Positions 24,865 through 33,700 of a DNA stretch of 54,727 nt are shown one piece after another. The stretch spans positions 1 to 54,727 of the forward strand of contig JAJZPH010000007.1 of assembly GCA_021811265.1 (NCBI GenBank). Direction: 5' to 3'. This DNA is from a bacterium (GTDB lineage Bacteria; Chlamydiota; Chlamydiia; Chlamydiales; SM23-39). A program made the position numbers and the translations under genes. The notes under the pieces are model-generated. The model saw only the letters and a program-made list of their open reading frames with translations. It searched no databases and was not told where the DNA came from. Numbering within the stretch: position 1 is the first letter of the stretch; each line of letters starts with the position of its first letter.

Positions 24865-24897
24865 ATTTCCTTCTTTTTCTCAAACTCTCGATTTGCC

Positions 24898-24926
24898 TTG
24901 AATTTTTCTTGAAAAACTTCTATCAT
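24898..24926 (+). promoter_or_regulatory. Sigma70-type promoter, array copy 2
   Basis: TTGAAT and TATCAT with a 17-base spacer, identical hexamers to copy 1, lie 27 bases before the first B-type gene. The spacer sequence is the same in all copies. Confidence 0.65.
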
Positions 24927-24952
24927 TTTACCAATTTCCAAAGCAGGATTTT

Positions 24953-25351
24953 ATGAATATGAAGGCATTACTACTACCAGCTGCCTGCCTACCTGTAACT
25001 GGGCTTATATTTGACCTATGGGCAGCGAGATCTTTAATTAAAGATTTTAAAAAAGGTGAGAAAGGCGAAAGTACGATAAACCATTTTAATAATAGTAATA
25101 AAATTCTCTTCACATTCAATACTATATCTCTTATCACAACTATTGCTTCGCTTTATTTCTTAGGCTTACTGGGAACAACTTTAGGAATTATTGCTGTAGG
25201 GGCTCATTGCCTGCCGCTCGTTGGAAGAGTTTGCTTTTGGGGTTATAAAATTTCATTTGAAAAAATTGTAACTGATCCCACCCTCATGGCTATCATAAGA
25301 TGCTGCTGGGCAAGCTTTTGTAGCAATTCCAAGTATATAGGTTTATTTTAG
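24953..25351 (+). CDS. Small double-hydrophobic protein, B-type copy 1
   Basis: The 132-residue product begins MNMKALLLPAACLPVTGLIF, a hydrophobic N-terminal segment. A basic stretch (RSLIKDFKKGEK) follows, then the conserved pair FNTISLITTIASLYFLGLLG / TTLGIIAVGAHCLPLVGRV shared with the A-type. The first 90 residues are close to B copy 2, but the C-terminus diverges after KIS and is 17 residues longer because of a shift in frame relative to copy 2. The Shine-Dalgarno is AAAGCAGG, slightly weaker than AAAGGAGG of the other copies. Function unknown; membrane location is inferred from hydrophobicity. Confidence 0.75.
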   Translation: MNMKALLLPAACLPVTGLIFDLWAARSLIKDFKKGEKGESTINHFNNSNKILFTFNTISLITTIASLYFLGLLGTTLGIIAVGAHCLPLVGRVCFWGYKISFEKIVTDPTLMAIIRCCWASFCSNSKYIGLF

Positions 25352-25410
25352 AAAGATTTTTTTAGGAAAAGGGATGAAAAACGATTTTTCACTTTTCAAA
25401 GGAGGGTTTT

Positions 25411-25773
25411 ATGACAGCTATGACAGATATTATCACAGCGGTAGGTTTATGCCTACCTGGAGTTAGCCCTTTAATTGATCTAGAGCTAGAGATCAAAGAG
25501 TTGCGTGTCGATTTCGCTAATGCTTTCGATCTCGACGTCAGGAAGAATATAGTGGGTTTTCCAAATCAAATAAAAGTTTTGAAAGATCTTAATGTGCTGC
25601 TTCTCGTGTTTAACACTATAGCCCTGATCACGACTGTTGCTTCGCTTTATTTCTTGGGCTTTTTGGGAACAACTCTAGGAAGCATTGCCATAGGAGTCCA
25701 CTGCCTACCACTCGTTGGAAGGGTTTGTTGGTGGAGTGCTATAAGCAACTTAAAGGAAGAAAAACAGCTGTGA
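25411..25773 (+). CDS. Small double-hydrophobic protein, A-type copy 2
   Basis: The 120-residue product begins MTAMTDIITAVGLCLPGVSP, has the acidic ELRVDFANAFDLDVRK stretch and the shared hairpin FNTIALITTVASLYFLGFLG / TTLGSIAIGVHCLPLVGRV, and ends NLKEEKQL. AAAGGAGG precedes the start. No separate -35/-10 of the repeated type is seen before it; it lies 59 bases after B copy 1 and probably shares that transcript. Confidence 0.78.
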   Translation: MTAMTDIITAVGLCLPGVSPLIDLELEIKELRVDFANAFDLDVRKNIVGFPNQIKVLKDLNVLLLVFNTIALITTVASLYFLGFLGTTLGSIAIGVHCLPLVGRVCWWSAISNLKEEKQL

Positions 25774-25824
25774 CTTATATTTATTTCTTCAAGAGAGCAT
25801 GGTAATGCTCCCAAAGAAATTTTT

Positions 25825-25924
25825 ATGACACACCCCACCCTTTTTGGCCACGCAGATTGCTTTTTTTGCAAAGCTTGGTGGTAAAAAACGCAGCCTCCTT
25901 CTTGCTTTTTCTCTACTTCGATTA
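25825..25924 (+). pseudogene. Remnant 2 of the CT296-like gene
   Basis: The remnant keeps the start codon context and first 15 codons of the intact gene (compare 26899), with one extra T that shifts the frame. It then jumps from TTTTTTGCAAA near the 5' end to the same TTTTTTGCAAA sequence further downstream, losing about 160 bases. It ends at the same ACCC junction as remnant 1. A peptide of about 19 residues at most could be made. Confidence 0.8.
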
Positions 25925-25960
25925 CCCATTTCCTTCTTTTTCTCAAACTCTCGATTTGCC

Positions 25961-25989
25961 TTGAATTTTTCTTGAAAAACTTCTATCAT
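25961..25989 (+). promoter_or_regulatory. Sigma70-type promoter, array copy 3
   Basis: TTGAAT (25961-25966) and TATCAT (25984-25989), 17-base spacer, 26 bases before B copy 2. The junction with the upstream remnant is the same as in copy 2, showing that these two units arose by duplication of one another. Confidence 0.65.
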
Positions 25990-26015
25990 TTTATCAATTT
26001 TCAAAGGAGGATTTT

Positions 26016-26363
26016 ATGAGTATGAAGGCATTACTACTACCAGCTGCCTGCCTACCTGTAACTGGACTTATATTTGATCTATGGATAGCGAGATCTTTAA
26101 TTAAAGGTTTTAAAAAAGGCAAGAAAGACGAAAATGCGATAGAACATTTTAATAATGATAATAAAATTCTCTTCAAATTCAATACTATATCTCTTATCAC
26201 AACTATTGCTTCGCTTTATTTCTTAGGCTTACTGGGAACAACTTTAGGAATTATTGCCGTAGGGGCTCATTGCCTGCCGCTCGTTGGAAGAGTTTGTTTT
26301 TGGGGTTATAAAATTTCACTTAAAAACATCGTACAGCCACAACCACTGCCCCCACCTTCATGA
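26016..26363 (+). CDS. Small double-hydrophobic protein, B-type copy 2
   Basis: The 115-residue product begins MSMKALLLPAACLPVTGLIF and has RSLIKGFKKGKKDENAIEH plus the conserved hydrophobic hairpin. It ends in a short Pro-rich tail (VQPQPLPPPS). AAAGGAGG is ideally spaced. It differs from B copy 1 mainly in the charged region and the C-terminal tail. Confidence 0.75.
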   Translation: MSMKALLLPAACLPVTGLIFDLWIARSLIKGFKKGKKDENAIEHFNNDNKILFKFNTISLITTIASLYFLGLLGTTLGIIAVGAHCLPLVGRVCFWGYKISLKNIVQPQPLPPPS

Positions 26364-26493
26364 CTATCGTAAAATATTCCTGAGCAGGCTTTGGTAGTAA
26401 TACCAAGCGTAAGTTTTACTTTAGAAAAAGAAATGAAAAACGATTTTTTGAGGATGTGTAATAACAATTTTTCACTTTTCAAAGGAGGATTTT

Positions 26494-26847
26494 ATGGCAG
26501 TTGCTGCTATGATGGCAGGTTTATGCCTACCTGGAGTTAGCCCTTTAGTTGATCTAGCGCTAGAGATCACAGATTTGCGTGTCGATTTCGCTAAGGCTTT
26601 AGCGCCCGACAGCATGAAGAGTAGGACGGTTTTGTCAAGGGAAATAAAAAACTTGAAAGCTTCCAATACGACGCTCCTCGTGCTTAACACTGTAGCCCTG
26701 ATCACGACTGTTGCTTCGCTTTATTTCTTGGGCTTTTTGGGAACAACTTTAGGAAGCATTGCCATAGGATTCCACTGCCTACCGCTCATTGGAAGGGTTT
26801 TTTGGTGGCGTGCTATAAACAACTTAAAGGAAGAGAAACATCTGTGA
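26494..26847 (+). CDS. Small double-hydrophobic protein, A-type copy 3
   Basis: The 117-residue product begins MAVAAMMAGLCLPGVSPLVD and has DLRVDFAKALAPDSMK in the acidic helix position. The hairpin is LNTVALITTVASLYFLGFLG / TTLGSIAIGFHCLPLIGRV, and it ends NLKEEKHL like copy 2. It is the most diverged A copy in the middle region, although the hairpin is almost unchanged. This suggests purifying selection on the membrane part and variation in the exposed part. Confidence 0.78.
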   Translation: MAVAAMMAGLCLPGVSPLVDLALEITDLRVDFAKALAPDSMKSRTVLSREIKNLKASNTTLLVLNTVALITTVASLYFLGFLGTTLGSIAIGFHCLPLIGRVFWWRAINNLKEEKHL

Positions 26848-26868
26848 CTTATCTTTATTTCTTCAAGA

Positions 26869-26884
26869 GAGCATGGTAATGCTC
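26869..26884 (+). repeat. Short hairpin between A-type gene and CT296-like gene
   Basis: GAGCAT-GGTA-ATGCTC is a 6-bp stem with a 4-base loop. The same hairpin is present after A copy 2 (about 25795-25810). It is not followed by a T-run, so mRNA processing or stability is more likely than termination. Confidence 0.5.
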
Positions 26885-26898
26885 CCAAAGAGATTTTT

Positions 26899-27516
26899 AT
26901 GACGCACCCCACCCTTTTGGCCACGCAGATTACTTTTTTTGCAAAAAATCGCTTTTTAGAGCTCGAAGAGTTTCTCTCAAGCGAAGAAGAACAAGCACTT
27001 TGCACAGCAATTGGTGAAGCGCTAGGAAATAACAAAGAAAAAACATCTCTGCAACCCTATTTTTTCAAGCAGGGACATGATTTGTGGCGAAAATCTTCTT
27101 TTTTGCAAAGCTGGGTGATAAAAAAACGCAACCTCCTTCTTGCTTCTTCTCTACTTCGATTACCCGCCATCCGTTTAGGTTTTGACCAACTTTTTGAAAT
27201 TCCTGCAAACACCGAGTTCTCGCTCCACTTGCAAGGAGTTAGTTCTATTCAGGGAACACAATGTGCTTTTCTGTTGCGCCTCTCTTCTCCTGGAGAAGAA
27301 AAGGGATTTTTCTGCCAAAAGAGAAAAAGTTTGGTTTTTTTTCGAGAAAACCGTCCGCTTGCTCTAGACAATCCAGGTCTTTATTGGATGGTCGTCTACA
27401 CTGAAAATGGATCTAGATATGTACACAACAAAGACGATCCTTTCACCCATTGTTTTAAAAATGAGGGTTACGCATTTGGCGACACTCTCAACAAACAACC
27501 CCTCTTTTTTGCTTAA
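26899..27516 (+). CDS. CT296-like protein, possible 2-oxoglutarate/Fe(II) oxygenase fold
   Basis: The 205-residue product is soluble with no signal peptide. Its C-terminal block (YWMVVYTENGSRYVHNKDDP...GYAFGD) and the position near rnc point to the CT296 family of Chlamydia. A published C. trachomatis CT296 structure resembles non-heme Fe(II)/2-oxoglutarate oxygenases, without evidence of metal binding. I do not see a clear HxD...H triad here, so catalytic activity is doubtful. Two frameshifted remnants of this gene lie among the upstream tandem genes, which makes this the only intact copy. It ends 4 bases inside the convergent gene at 27513. Confidence 0.55.
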   Translation: MTHPTLLATQITFFAKNRFLELEEFLSSEEEQALCTAIGEALGNNKEKTSLQPYFFKQGHDLWRKSSFLQSWVIKKRNLLLASSLLRLPAIRLGFDQLFEIPANTEFSLHLQGVSSIQGTQCAFLLRLSSPGEEKGFFCQKRKSLVFFRENRPLALDNPGLYWMVVYTENGSRYVHNKDDPFTHCFKNEGYAFGDTLNKQPLFFA

Positions 27517-28460
27517 GATCCCATTACCTGTTCTTCCACAAAGGCCATGACCGCCTGCGCACAGAGAGTGGCTGTGGGAAGATGGCCTTTTTTCAAAGAA
27601 TTTTTCAAATCTTTAAAAAGAGTTCCACTGGCACGAAATAAGTAGCCATCGATGGCTTTTCTGATTGCTAAATCTAAGATATCAAAGCGTGCGATGACCT
27701 TTTTTGCATCTTCATATAAAAAGTCTTGAGCCAAATGAGACAACATCTGCAAGGTGCGCAAATATTGCAATGCCTTCTCGGCCCTGCAGCACAAACTTTT
27801 CTTCTCTGCTCCCATGCTTCTCACAATGAATTTTTTTTGATGGGGAAGCAAAATCGCAAAGCTTTTTTCATCCCCTCTGCGTAGATCTTGGACGATCTGT
27901 TGCAAGCTTCTGGCAAAATTGTTTTGATACGAAAACTCGCAAAGCTCTTCCACAATGGGAAAATCGAGACGGAATTGTAAATGGCGCACCTTTTTTAAAG
28001 CTTGGGCGACAATATCTTCGAGCAGCTCTTCGTTATAAAACTTCTGTCCTGCAAGAAGGCGCAGGGCATTGGAAAGCTCTCTGATCTCTTCGGCGATTTG
28101 CTCGGGCGATAGAATGATAAACTGTAACTCCAAATCTTCTGCTTTTGATGCAATTGCTTGCACTCTTTTTACAATAGAAAGATCATTTTCTAAGCCATTT
28201 TTCTCGATCTCTTCTAACTGCTGAAAAAAATGCGCACGCTCTTCTACAAGCGCCTCTAATCCATTTTTTTGAAAAACAGATGTGCCCTCTTGCACCTTTT
28301 CTGCAGCTAAAACTTCCCCTATATCGCAGATTTTTTCTACCTGCTCTTCTAATTGAAAATAATCCCGTAAATGGGTGGCATTTTTTACACTGGAAAGCAC
28401 AAAACACATTTTTTGATTCAACTCTTCTACTTGAGGATAAGGAAGATACGTAAAAATCAT
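27513..28460 (-). CDS. Hypothetical helical protein
   Basis: The 315-residue product is almost entirely helical and charged (for example KNGLEALVEERAHFFQQLEEIEKNG). It has no signal peptide, no membrane segment and no motif I recognise. The middle has short Arg/Lys-rich stretches (ALKKVRHLQFRLD), and the C-terminus has a hydrophobic helix (LPTATLCAQAVMAFVEEQVMG). It is convergent with the CT296-like gene and separated from tkt by 137 AT-rich bases. Function unknown; possibly a structural or scaffold protein. Confidence 0.7.
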   Translation of the reverse strand: MIFTYLPYPQVEELNQKMCFVLSSVKNATHLRDYFQLEEQVEKICDIGEVLAAEKVQEGTSVFQKNGLEALVEERAHFFQQLEEIEKNGLENDLSIVKRVQAIASKAEDLELQFIILSPEQIAEEIRELSNALRLLAGQKFYNEELLEDIVAQALKKVRHLQFRLDFPIVEELCEFSYQNNFARSLQQIVQDLRRGDEKSFAILLPHQKKFIVRSMGAEKKSLCCRAEKALQYLRTLQMLSHLAQDFLYEDAKKVIARFDILDLAIRKAIDGYLFRASGTLFKDLKNSLKKGHLPTATLCAQAVMAFVEEQVMGS

Positions 28461-28553
28461 CTTGAGCCTCTCTTTTTATTTTTCGGAAGTGTTTTTCATG
28501 AACACCGAACTCTCCGCGCTACTATTTTAGCAAAAATAGAGTTAAAAATCAAC

Positions 28554-28592
28554 CTAACTAATATTTTTAATTATTAAAAAAATATTAGTTAG
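28554..28592 (-). terminator. AT-rich hairpin after tkt
   Basis: Perfect 15-base arms (28554-28568 and 28578-28592) are separated by a 9-base loop, 6 bases beyond the tkt stop on the minus strand. The stem is AT-rich but long, and the following minus-strand sequence contains TTTTT. It is the likely end of the tkt transcript. Confidence 0.55.
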
Positions 28593-28597
28593 ATTAA

Positions 28598-30607
28598 TTA
28601 TACTAATGTGTTTTTTAATATTTTTTGAATAATTTGGTCTTCGGTAAAACCAAATTCTTTTGCCAAAGCAGCCGGCGGTGCGGATTTCCCAAAAGAGTGC
28701 ATGCCAATGAAAAGTCCATCAACCCCAAGATATTTGTACCATCCCCAGTCAGATGAAGATTCAATACAGATGCCCCTTCCCTCTCCGAGGATTTCTTTCT
28801 GATACTCTCTATCTTGTTTTTCAAAAATGTCTCTAGAGGGAAAAGAGACCACACGCACCTGTTTTTGTAACGATTCGAGTTTTGCTGCTACTTTGAGTGC
28901 AAGAAAAAGCTCTGAGCCCGAGGCAAAAAGAGTAAACTCCGCTTTCTTTTTTTCTTTTTTGACAATGTAGGCTCCTCTTCCCACTCCTTCATGAAAAGGA
29001 ATATGGGTAGCAGGGATCTCTTCGAGAGCTTGTCTGGATAAAATGAGAGCGGTTGGTCCTCGATGCTCTAGAGCAGCAATCCATGCCATATGTGCTTCCC
29101 AACAAGTGGCCGGACGGATCACTTGCAAATTGGGCATGGCCCTGAGTGCTGCGAGCTGTTCGATGGGTTGATGGGTGGGACCATCTTCTCCTAAAAAAAT
29201 AGAATCATGGGTGAGCTGGTAGATCACAGGGATGGAAGAGAGAGCCGCTAAGCGCATCGCATTTCTCATATAGTCGGAAAAAACCAGAAAGGTTCCGCAA
29301 ACAGGACGAAATACTCCCATGTAGGCAAGTCCATTCATAATGGTACCCATGCCAAATTCTCTCACGCCAAATTTGATATTGCGCCCCTGAAAATCTGTAG
29401 AAGAAATGAGGGGAGAATGATCCACAAAACATCGATCGGAAGAAGAAAGATCGGCCGATCCTACATAAATACCCGGAACCAAAGAAGAGATGTACTGCAG
29501 AGCAAGGTGCGAAGCTTCTCTGCCTGAAATATTAGTTGTGCAGAGATGTTTTTGCAACCCGCCTATTAGAAGAGGATCTATTTTTTTCGTTTGCATCTTC
29601 TCGAGCTCTTGCAACAGGTCGGGAAAGGTGGCTTTCCAGTTGGTAAAAAGCTCTTCCCACTCTTCTCTTTTTTTCCTTTGCTCTTTTCTTTTCTTTTCGA
29701 AGAAAGCTTTCACTTCTGCAGGGATAAAAAATGGTTCTTCGGGAATGTGCAGTACCTTCTTCGTCTCTTTGACCTCTTCTTCTCCGAGCGGGGATCCGTG
29801 CGCCTTGCAGCTTCCCGCTTTGTGTACAGAACCTTTGCCGATTATAGTATGGGCAATGATGAGAAGAGGTTTTTTTTGCTCTTTATTTGCATGATCAAAA
29901 ACCTTTTCCATAGCATCAAAGTCATACCCATCCATCTCCACCACTTCCCATCCATAGGAGAGGTAGCGCATTTTAGTGTTTTCACTCATGCTTTGCGCCA
30001 AAGGTCCATCGAGAGATATTTGATTGGCATCGTAAATAAGAACGAGGTTGTCTAAATTCCAGTGACCCGCAAGAGAGGAGGCCTCCGAGGTGGCGCCCTC
30101 CATGATGCAGCCGTCGCTTGCAAGACAAAAAACCTTGCCGGTAAAAAGAGGAAATCCCTTGCGATCAAATCGCGAAGAGAGAATTTTCATTCCAAGAGCC
30201 ATTCCCACTGCATTGCCAACTCCTTGACCCAAAGGTCCTGTCGTCGCCTCGATACCGCAAGAGGGCTCATATTCTGGATGGCCAGGAGTTTTGGAATTGA
30301 GCTGACGAAAATTTTTGAGATCTTCTAAAGAAAGATCATATCCCGCAAGGTGCAAGCAAGAGTATAGCAGCATAGAACCATGGCCCGCTGCTAAGACAAA
30401 ACGATCGCGGCCCAGCCACAGAGGTGCTTTTGGATCATATTGCAACACGTGCCCATAGAGAAAAGCTCCTATTTCAGCGCAGCCAAGGGGCAGGCCTGGA
30501 TGTCCTGAATTTGCTTTTTGCACCGCATCCATGGAAAGAGCACGAATCGTATTGGCAATCTTTTGGAAATTTTTTTTCATCTCCTCATTCATTCTTTTCT
30601 CCAACAT
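28598..30607 (-). CDS. tkt: Transketolase
   Basis: The 669-residue product has the transketolase pattern: ANSGHPGLPLGCAE and GRDRFVLAAGHGSMLLYS near the N-terminus, the TPP-binding region ASDGCIMEGATSEASSLAGHW...NLVLIYDANQISLDG, the pyrimidine-domain FGVREFGMGTIMNGLA, and a C-terminal transketolase domain. It transfers two-carbon units between sugars in the pentose phosphate pathway. Position next to mfd matches CT750/CT748, but alaS (CT749) is missing between them. The first ATG (30607) or the one five codons later could be used; neither has a strong Shine-Dalgarno. Confidence 0.97.
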   Translation of the reverse strand: MLEKRMNEEMKKNFQKIANTIRALSMDAVQKANSGHPGLPLGCAEIGAFLYGHVLQYDPKAPLWLGRDRFVLAAGHGSMLLYSCLHLAGYDLSLEDLKNFRQLNSKTPGHPEYEPSCGIEATTGPLGQGVGNAVGMALGMKILSSRFDRKGFPLFTGKVFCLASDGCIMEGATSEASSLAGHWNLDNLVLIYDANQISLDGPLAQSMSENTKMRYLSYGWEVVEMDGYDFDAMEKVFDHANKEQKKPLLIIAHTIIGKGSVHKAGSCKAHGSPLGEEEVKETKKVLHIPEEPFFIPAEVKAFFEKKRKEQRKKREEWEELFTNWKATFPDLLQELEKMQTKKIDPLLIGGLQKHLCTTNISGREASHLALQYISSLVPGIYVGSADLSSSDRCFVDHSPLISSTDFQGRNIKFGVREFGMGTIMNGLAYMGVFRPVCGTFLVFSDYMRNAMRLAALSSIPVIYQLTHDSIFLGEDGPTHQPIEQLAALRAMPNLQVIRPATCWEAHMAWIAALEHRGPTALILSRQALEEIPATHIPFHEGVGRGAYIVKKEKKKAEFTLFASGSELFLALKVAAKLESLQKQVRVVSFPSRDIFEKQDREYQKEILGEGRGICIESSSDWGWYKYLGVDGLFIGMHSFGKSAPPAALAKEFGFTEDQIIQKILKNTLV

Positions 30608-30739
30608 ACAAAGTTACAAAAAACTATATGAAAAAGCGGCATTTTGTGCTGCGTGAAAATTTTAATTTTTTGCGTGTTGCATTTTGACTTCTTTCTTTCA
30701 AAAAGGCAGAATAAGAACCAACTATCATAGATCTTTTGC

Positions 30740-33700
30740 GTGCTTGCACATATTCAAAAAAGTCCTTTTCTGCAGTTTTTAAAAAAAACTGTGGAAGAAA
30801 AGGCCTCATTTACTTTTTTTTGCGATCGGATGGGAGAAGATACTGCGAAGGCTATCCTTCTTGCCTGGATACAAGAATGTACCCAAAAAAACCTTCTGTT
30901 GATCACGGCAAACGATGCTTCTTTTCTCTGCCAAGATCTTTCCTTTTTTTTAACTACACCTCCAGAAGTGTTTCCCGCATTAGAGCCCTCAGGGCAAGGT
31001 ATCTCACAGAGCCCTGAGATCATCGGCCAGAGAATAAAAATTTTGCATGCACTTGCGCAAAAGGAAAAAAAATTTCTGGTCTCCTCTCTTCCAGCTCTTT
31101 TGGGAAAGCTGCCCCCAAAAGAGAGCCTTGAAAAGAAATCTTTTGTAGTAAAAACAAAAGAACAAGCTCCATTTTCTGAGTTTGCAAATCTTCTTTCCTG
31201 TATGGGATATGTGCGCACCTCCCTTGTCACCGAAAAGGGTACCTTTGCCATAAGGGGAGGCATTCTCGATCTCTTTCCACCCACAGCTTTTGCTCCTTAC
31301 CGCATTGAATTTTTCGGAGACCAGATCGAGTCGATCCGCATCTTTGATGCGGGCAATCAAAAATCGATAGAAAAAGTTGATAGTTTTTCTCTCTTACCTG
31401 CCATAGAAGAATTGTCAAACAATAAAGATCCCAGTGGAAACATCTTCGATTATATAAATGGAAACACGATTCTCGTTTTTGACGATCTTTTGGCCCTAGA
31501 AGATCAGTGGGCCTCGTTAAAAACAGAGATGAAAAAGAGTTCTACTTATGCACTTTCTTGGGAGGATCTGAGAAAACAGATGCAGCATTTTCCCTCCCTG
31601 TATCTATGTAAAGAAGAAGCGGAAACTCTCTTTCCTACCATGCAAAAAAGAAGAGAAAATATCTTTGTAGAAGAAGTTTCTTTCGAACTTTTCTCTGAAA
31701 AAATCTTAGCAGAGCGCCTCTTGCACCCCTTTGTTCTTATTGATCGATTTGTACAAGCACTTTTGCCTCAAAAAGAAGAGATCCATCTGCCCGAGGATCT
31801 CGCATTGTTAGAAAAAGAACCGATTGCCATTCTCTTTCTCAGCGACTCAGAGCATCAAGAAAAAGAACTACTGGCAAAAATCGAACAAAAAAAGATCCAC
31901 CTTCCCGAAAAAAGTTCCTTTTCCCGCGGCTATCTCTCTTCTGGAATTGCCATTCGTGACATTCCCCTCTTGCTTCTGCCCTACTCCTTTCTCTTTCAAA
32001 GAAAAAAACTTCTCAGAACAAAACAGAGAGAGTCCACCCACATTCCCTTTTCCGAATTCCATGAACTTTCTCCCGGCGATCTCGTCGTCCATTTTCACAG
32101 CGGCATCGGCAAGTTTCGCGGAATTGAATCCCAAAAAAATCACCTTGGGAAAAGCGAAGAGTTTCTAGTCATTGAATATGCAGGAAATAGCAAGCTCTAC
32201 GTTCCTCTTTCGCAATCGCATCTTGTGTCGCGCTATATTGGATCTCATGAAGAAAAACCCCTTTTAAGCACACTCGGTTCACAAAAGTGGCTAAAAACCA
32301 AGGTGATGGCGCAAAGAGAGATCGTGGGATATGCAGAGGAACTCTTACAACTCTATGCCGAGCGTTCCTTTATCCATACTACGCCTCTTCCTCCCGATTC
32401 GGAAGAGGTGCAGCTATTCGAAATGGACTTTCCTTATGTCGAAACATCGGATCAAATCCAAGCCATTCAAGATGTCAAATCCGATCTTGCAAAAGACAAA
32501 CCGATGGATCGCCTGATTTGTGGCGATGTGGGGTATGGGAAAACAGAAGTAGCGCTGCGCGCTGCGTTTAAAATGGTCATCGACGGAAAAAAGCAGGTAG
32601 TTCTCCTCGTACCCACAACCCTGCTTGCGATGCAGCATTTTGAAACCTTTTGCCAGAGAATGTCGGGAACCGGTGTGAACATCGAGGTTCTCTCGAGATT
32701 TCATACTCCCAAACAAAATCGCGAGACAATCGAAAAGGCCAAAAATGGCCAGGTGGATATTCTCATTGGTACCCACCGAATTCTTTCCCAAGACGTGAGT
32801 TTTAAAGATCTCGGCCTTTTGATTATCGACGAGGAGCAGCGATTTGGGGTTCGCGCCAAAGAGATGCTTAAAAAAATAAAACGGGGCGTTGCCTGCTTGA
32901 CGCTTTCTGCAACTCCCATTCCGCGCACTCTCTACATGTCTCTTGTCCATGCAAAAGAGATGTCGACGATCAATACTCCTCCGCAAGACCGCCTTCCAAT
33001 TAAGAGCATCATTGCTACCGCTGAAAACAGCTTGATCGAACAAGCACTATTGCGTGAGCTCGCAAGAAAAGGGCAAGTTCTTTTTATCCACAACCACATC
33101 GATACGATTTTTCAAAGAACAGAAGAGATTCAAAAGCTAGTGCCCTCGGTGAGAGCCGCTATTGTGCATGGTCAGATGTCCTCCGACAGGATCGACGAGA
33201 TCTTTCACGAGTTCCAAAACCATGCATATGACCTACTGGTCTCTACCACTCTCATTGAAAATGGCATCGACATTCCCAATGCAAACACCATTTTAATCGA
33301 CCGCGCCGACACTTTTGGGCTTGCCGACCTCTACCAACTGCGGGGAAGAGTAGGCAGGTGGAATAAAGAAGCATATGCCTATTTTCTTGTGCCCGCAAAA
33401 AAAGAGCTTTCCGATGTTGCCCAAAAACGATTGCACGCTCTTGTGGAAGCAGGAGGCTACGGGGGTGGAATCAAGATTGCCATGCGCGATTTGGAGATTC
33501 GAGGATCGGGCAATATCTTGGGCACCAAGCAGTCGGGCCAAATTTCCGACATTGGCTTTCACCTCTACTGTAAACTGCTCAAAGAAGCGATCGATGCTTT
33601 GAAATCCAAAAGGGAAATTCTCTTCGTCGAAACGAAGATCGAAATTCCCTATACCGCCAATCTCCCTCCCAGCTACATTTCCGAGACCTCGATCCGCCTC

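Noticed and set aside
24928-26705. Minus-strand ORFs antisense to the small tandem genes
   Set aside because: They are near-identical between copies only because the sense genes are; no Shine-Dalgarno. The plus-strand genes each have one.
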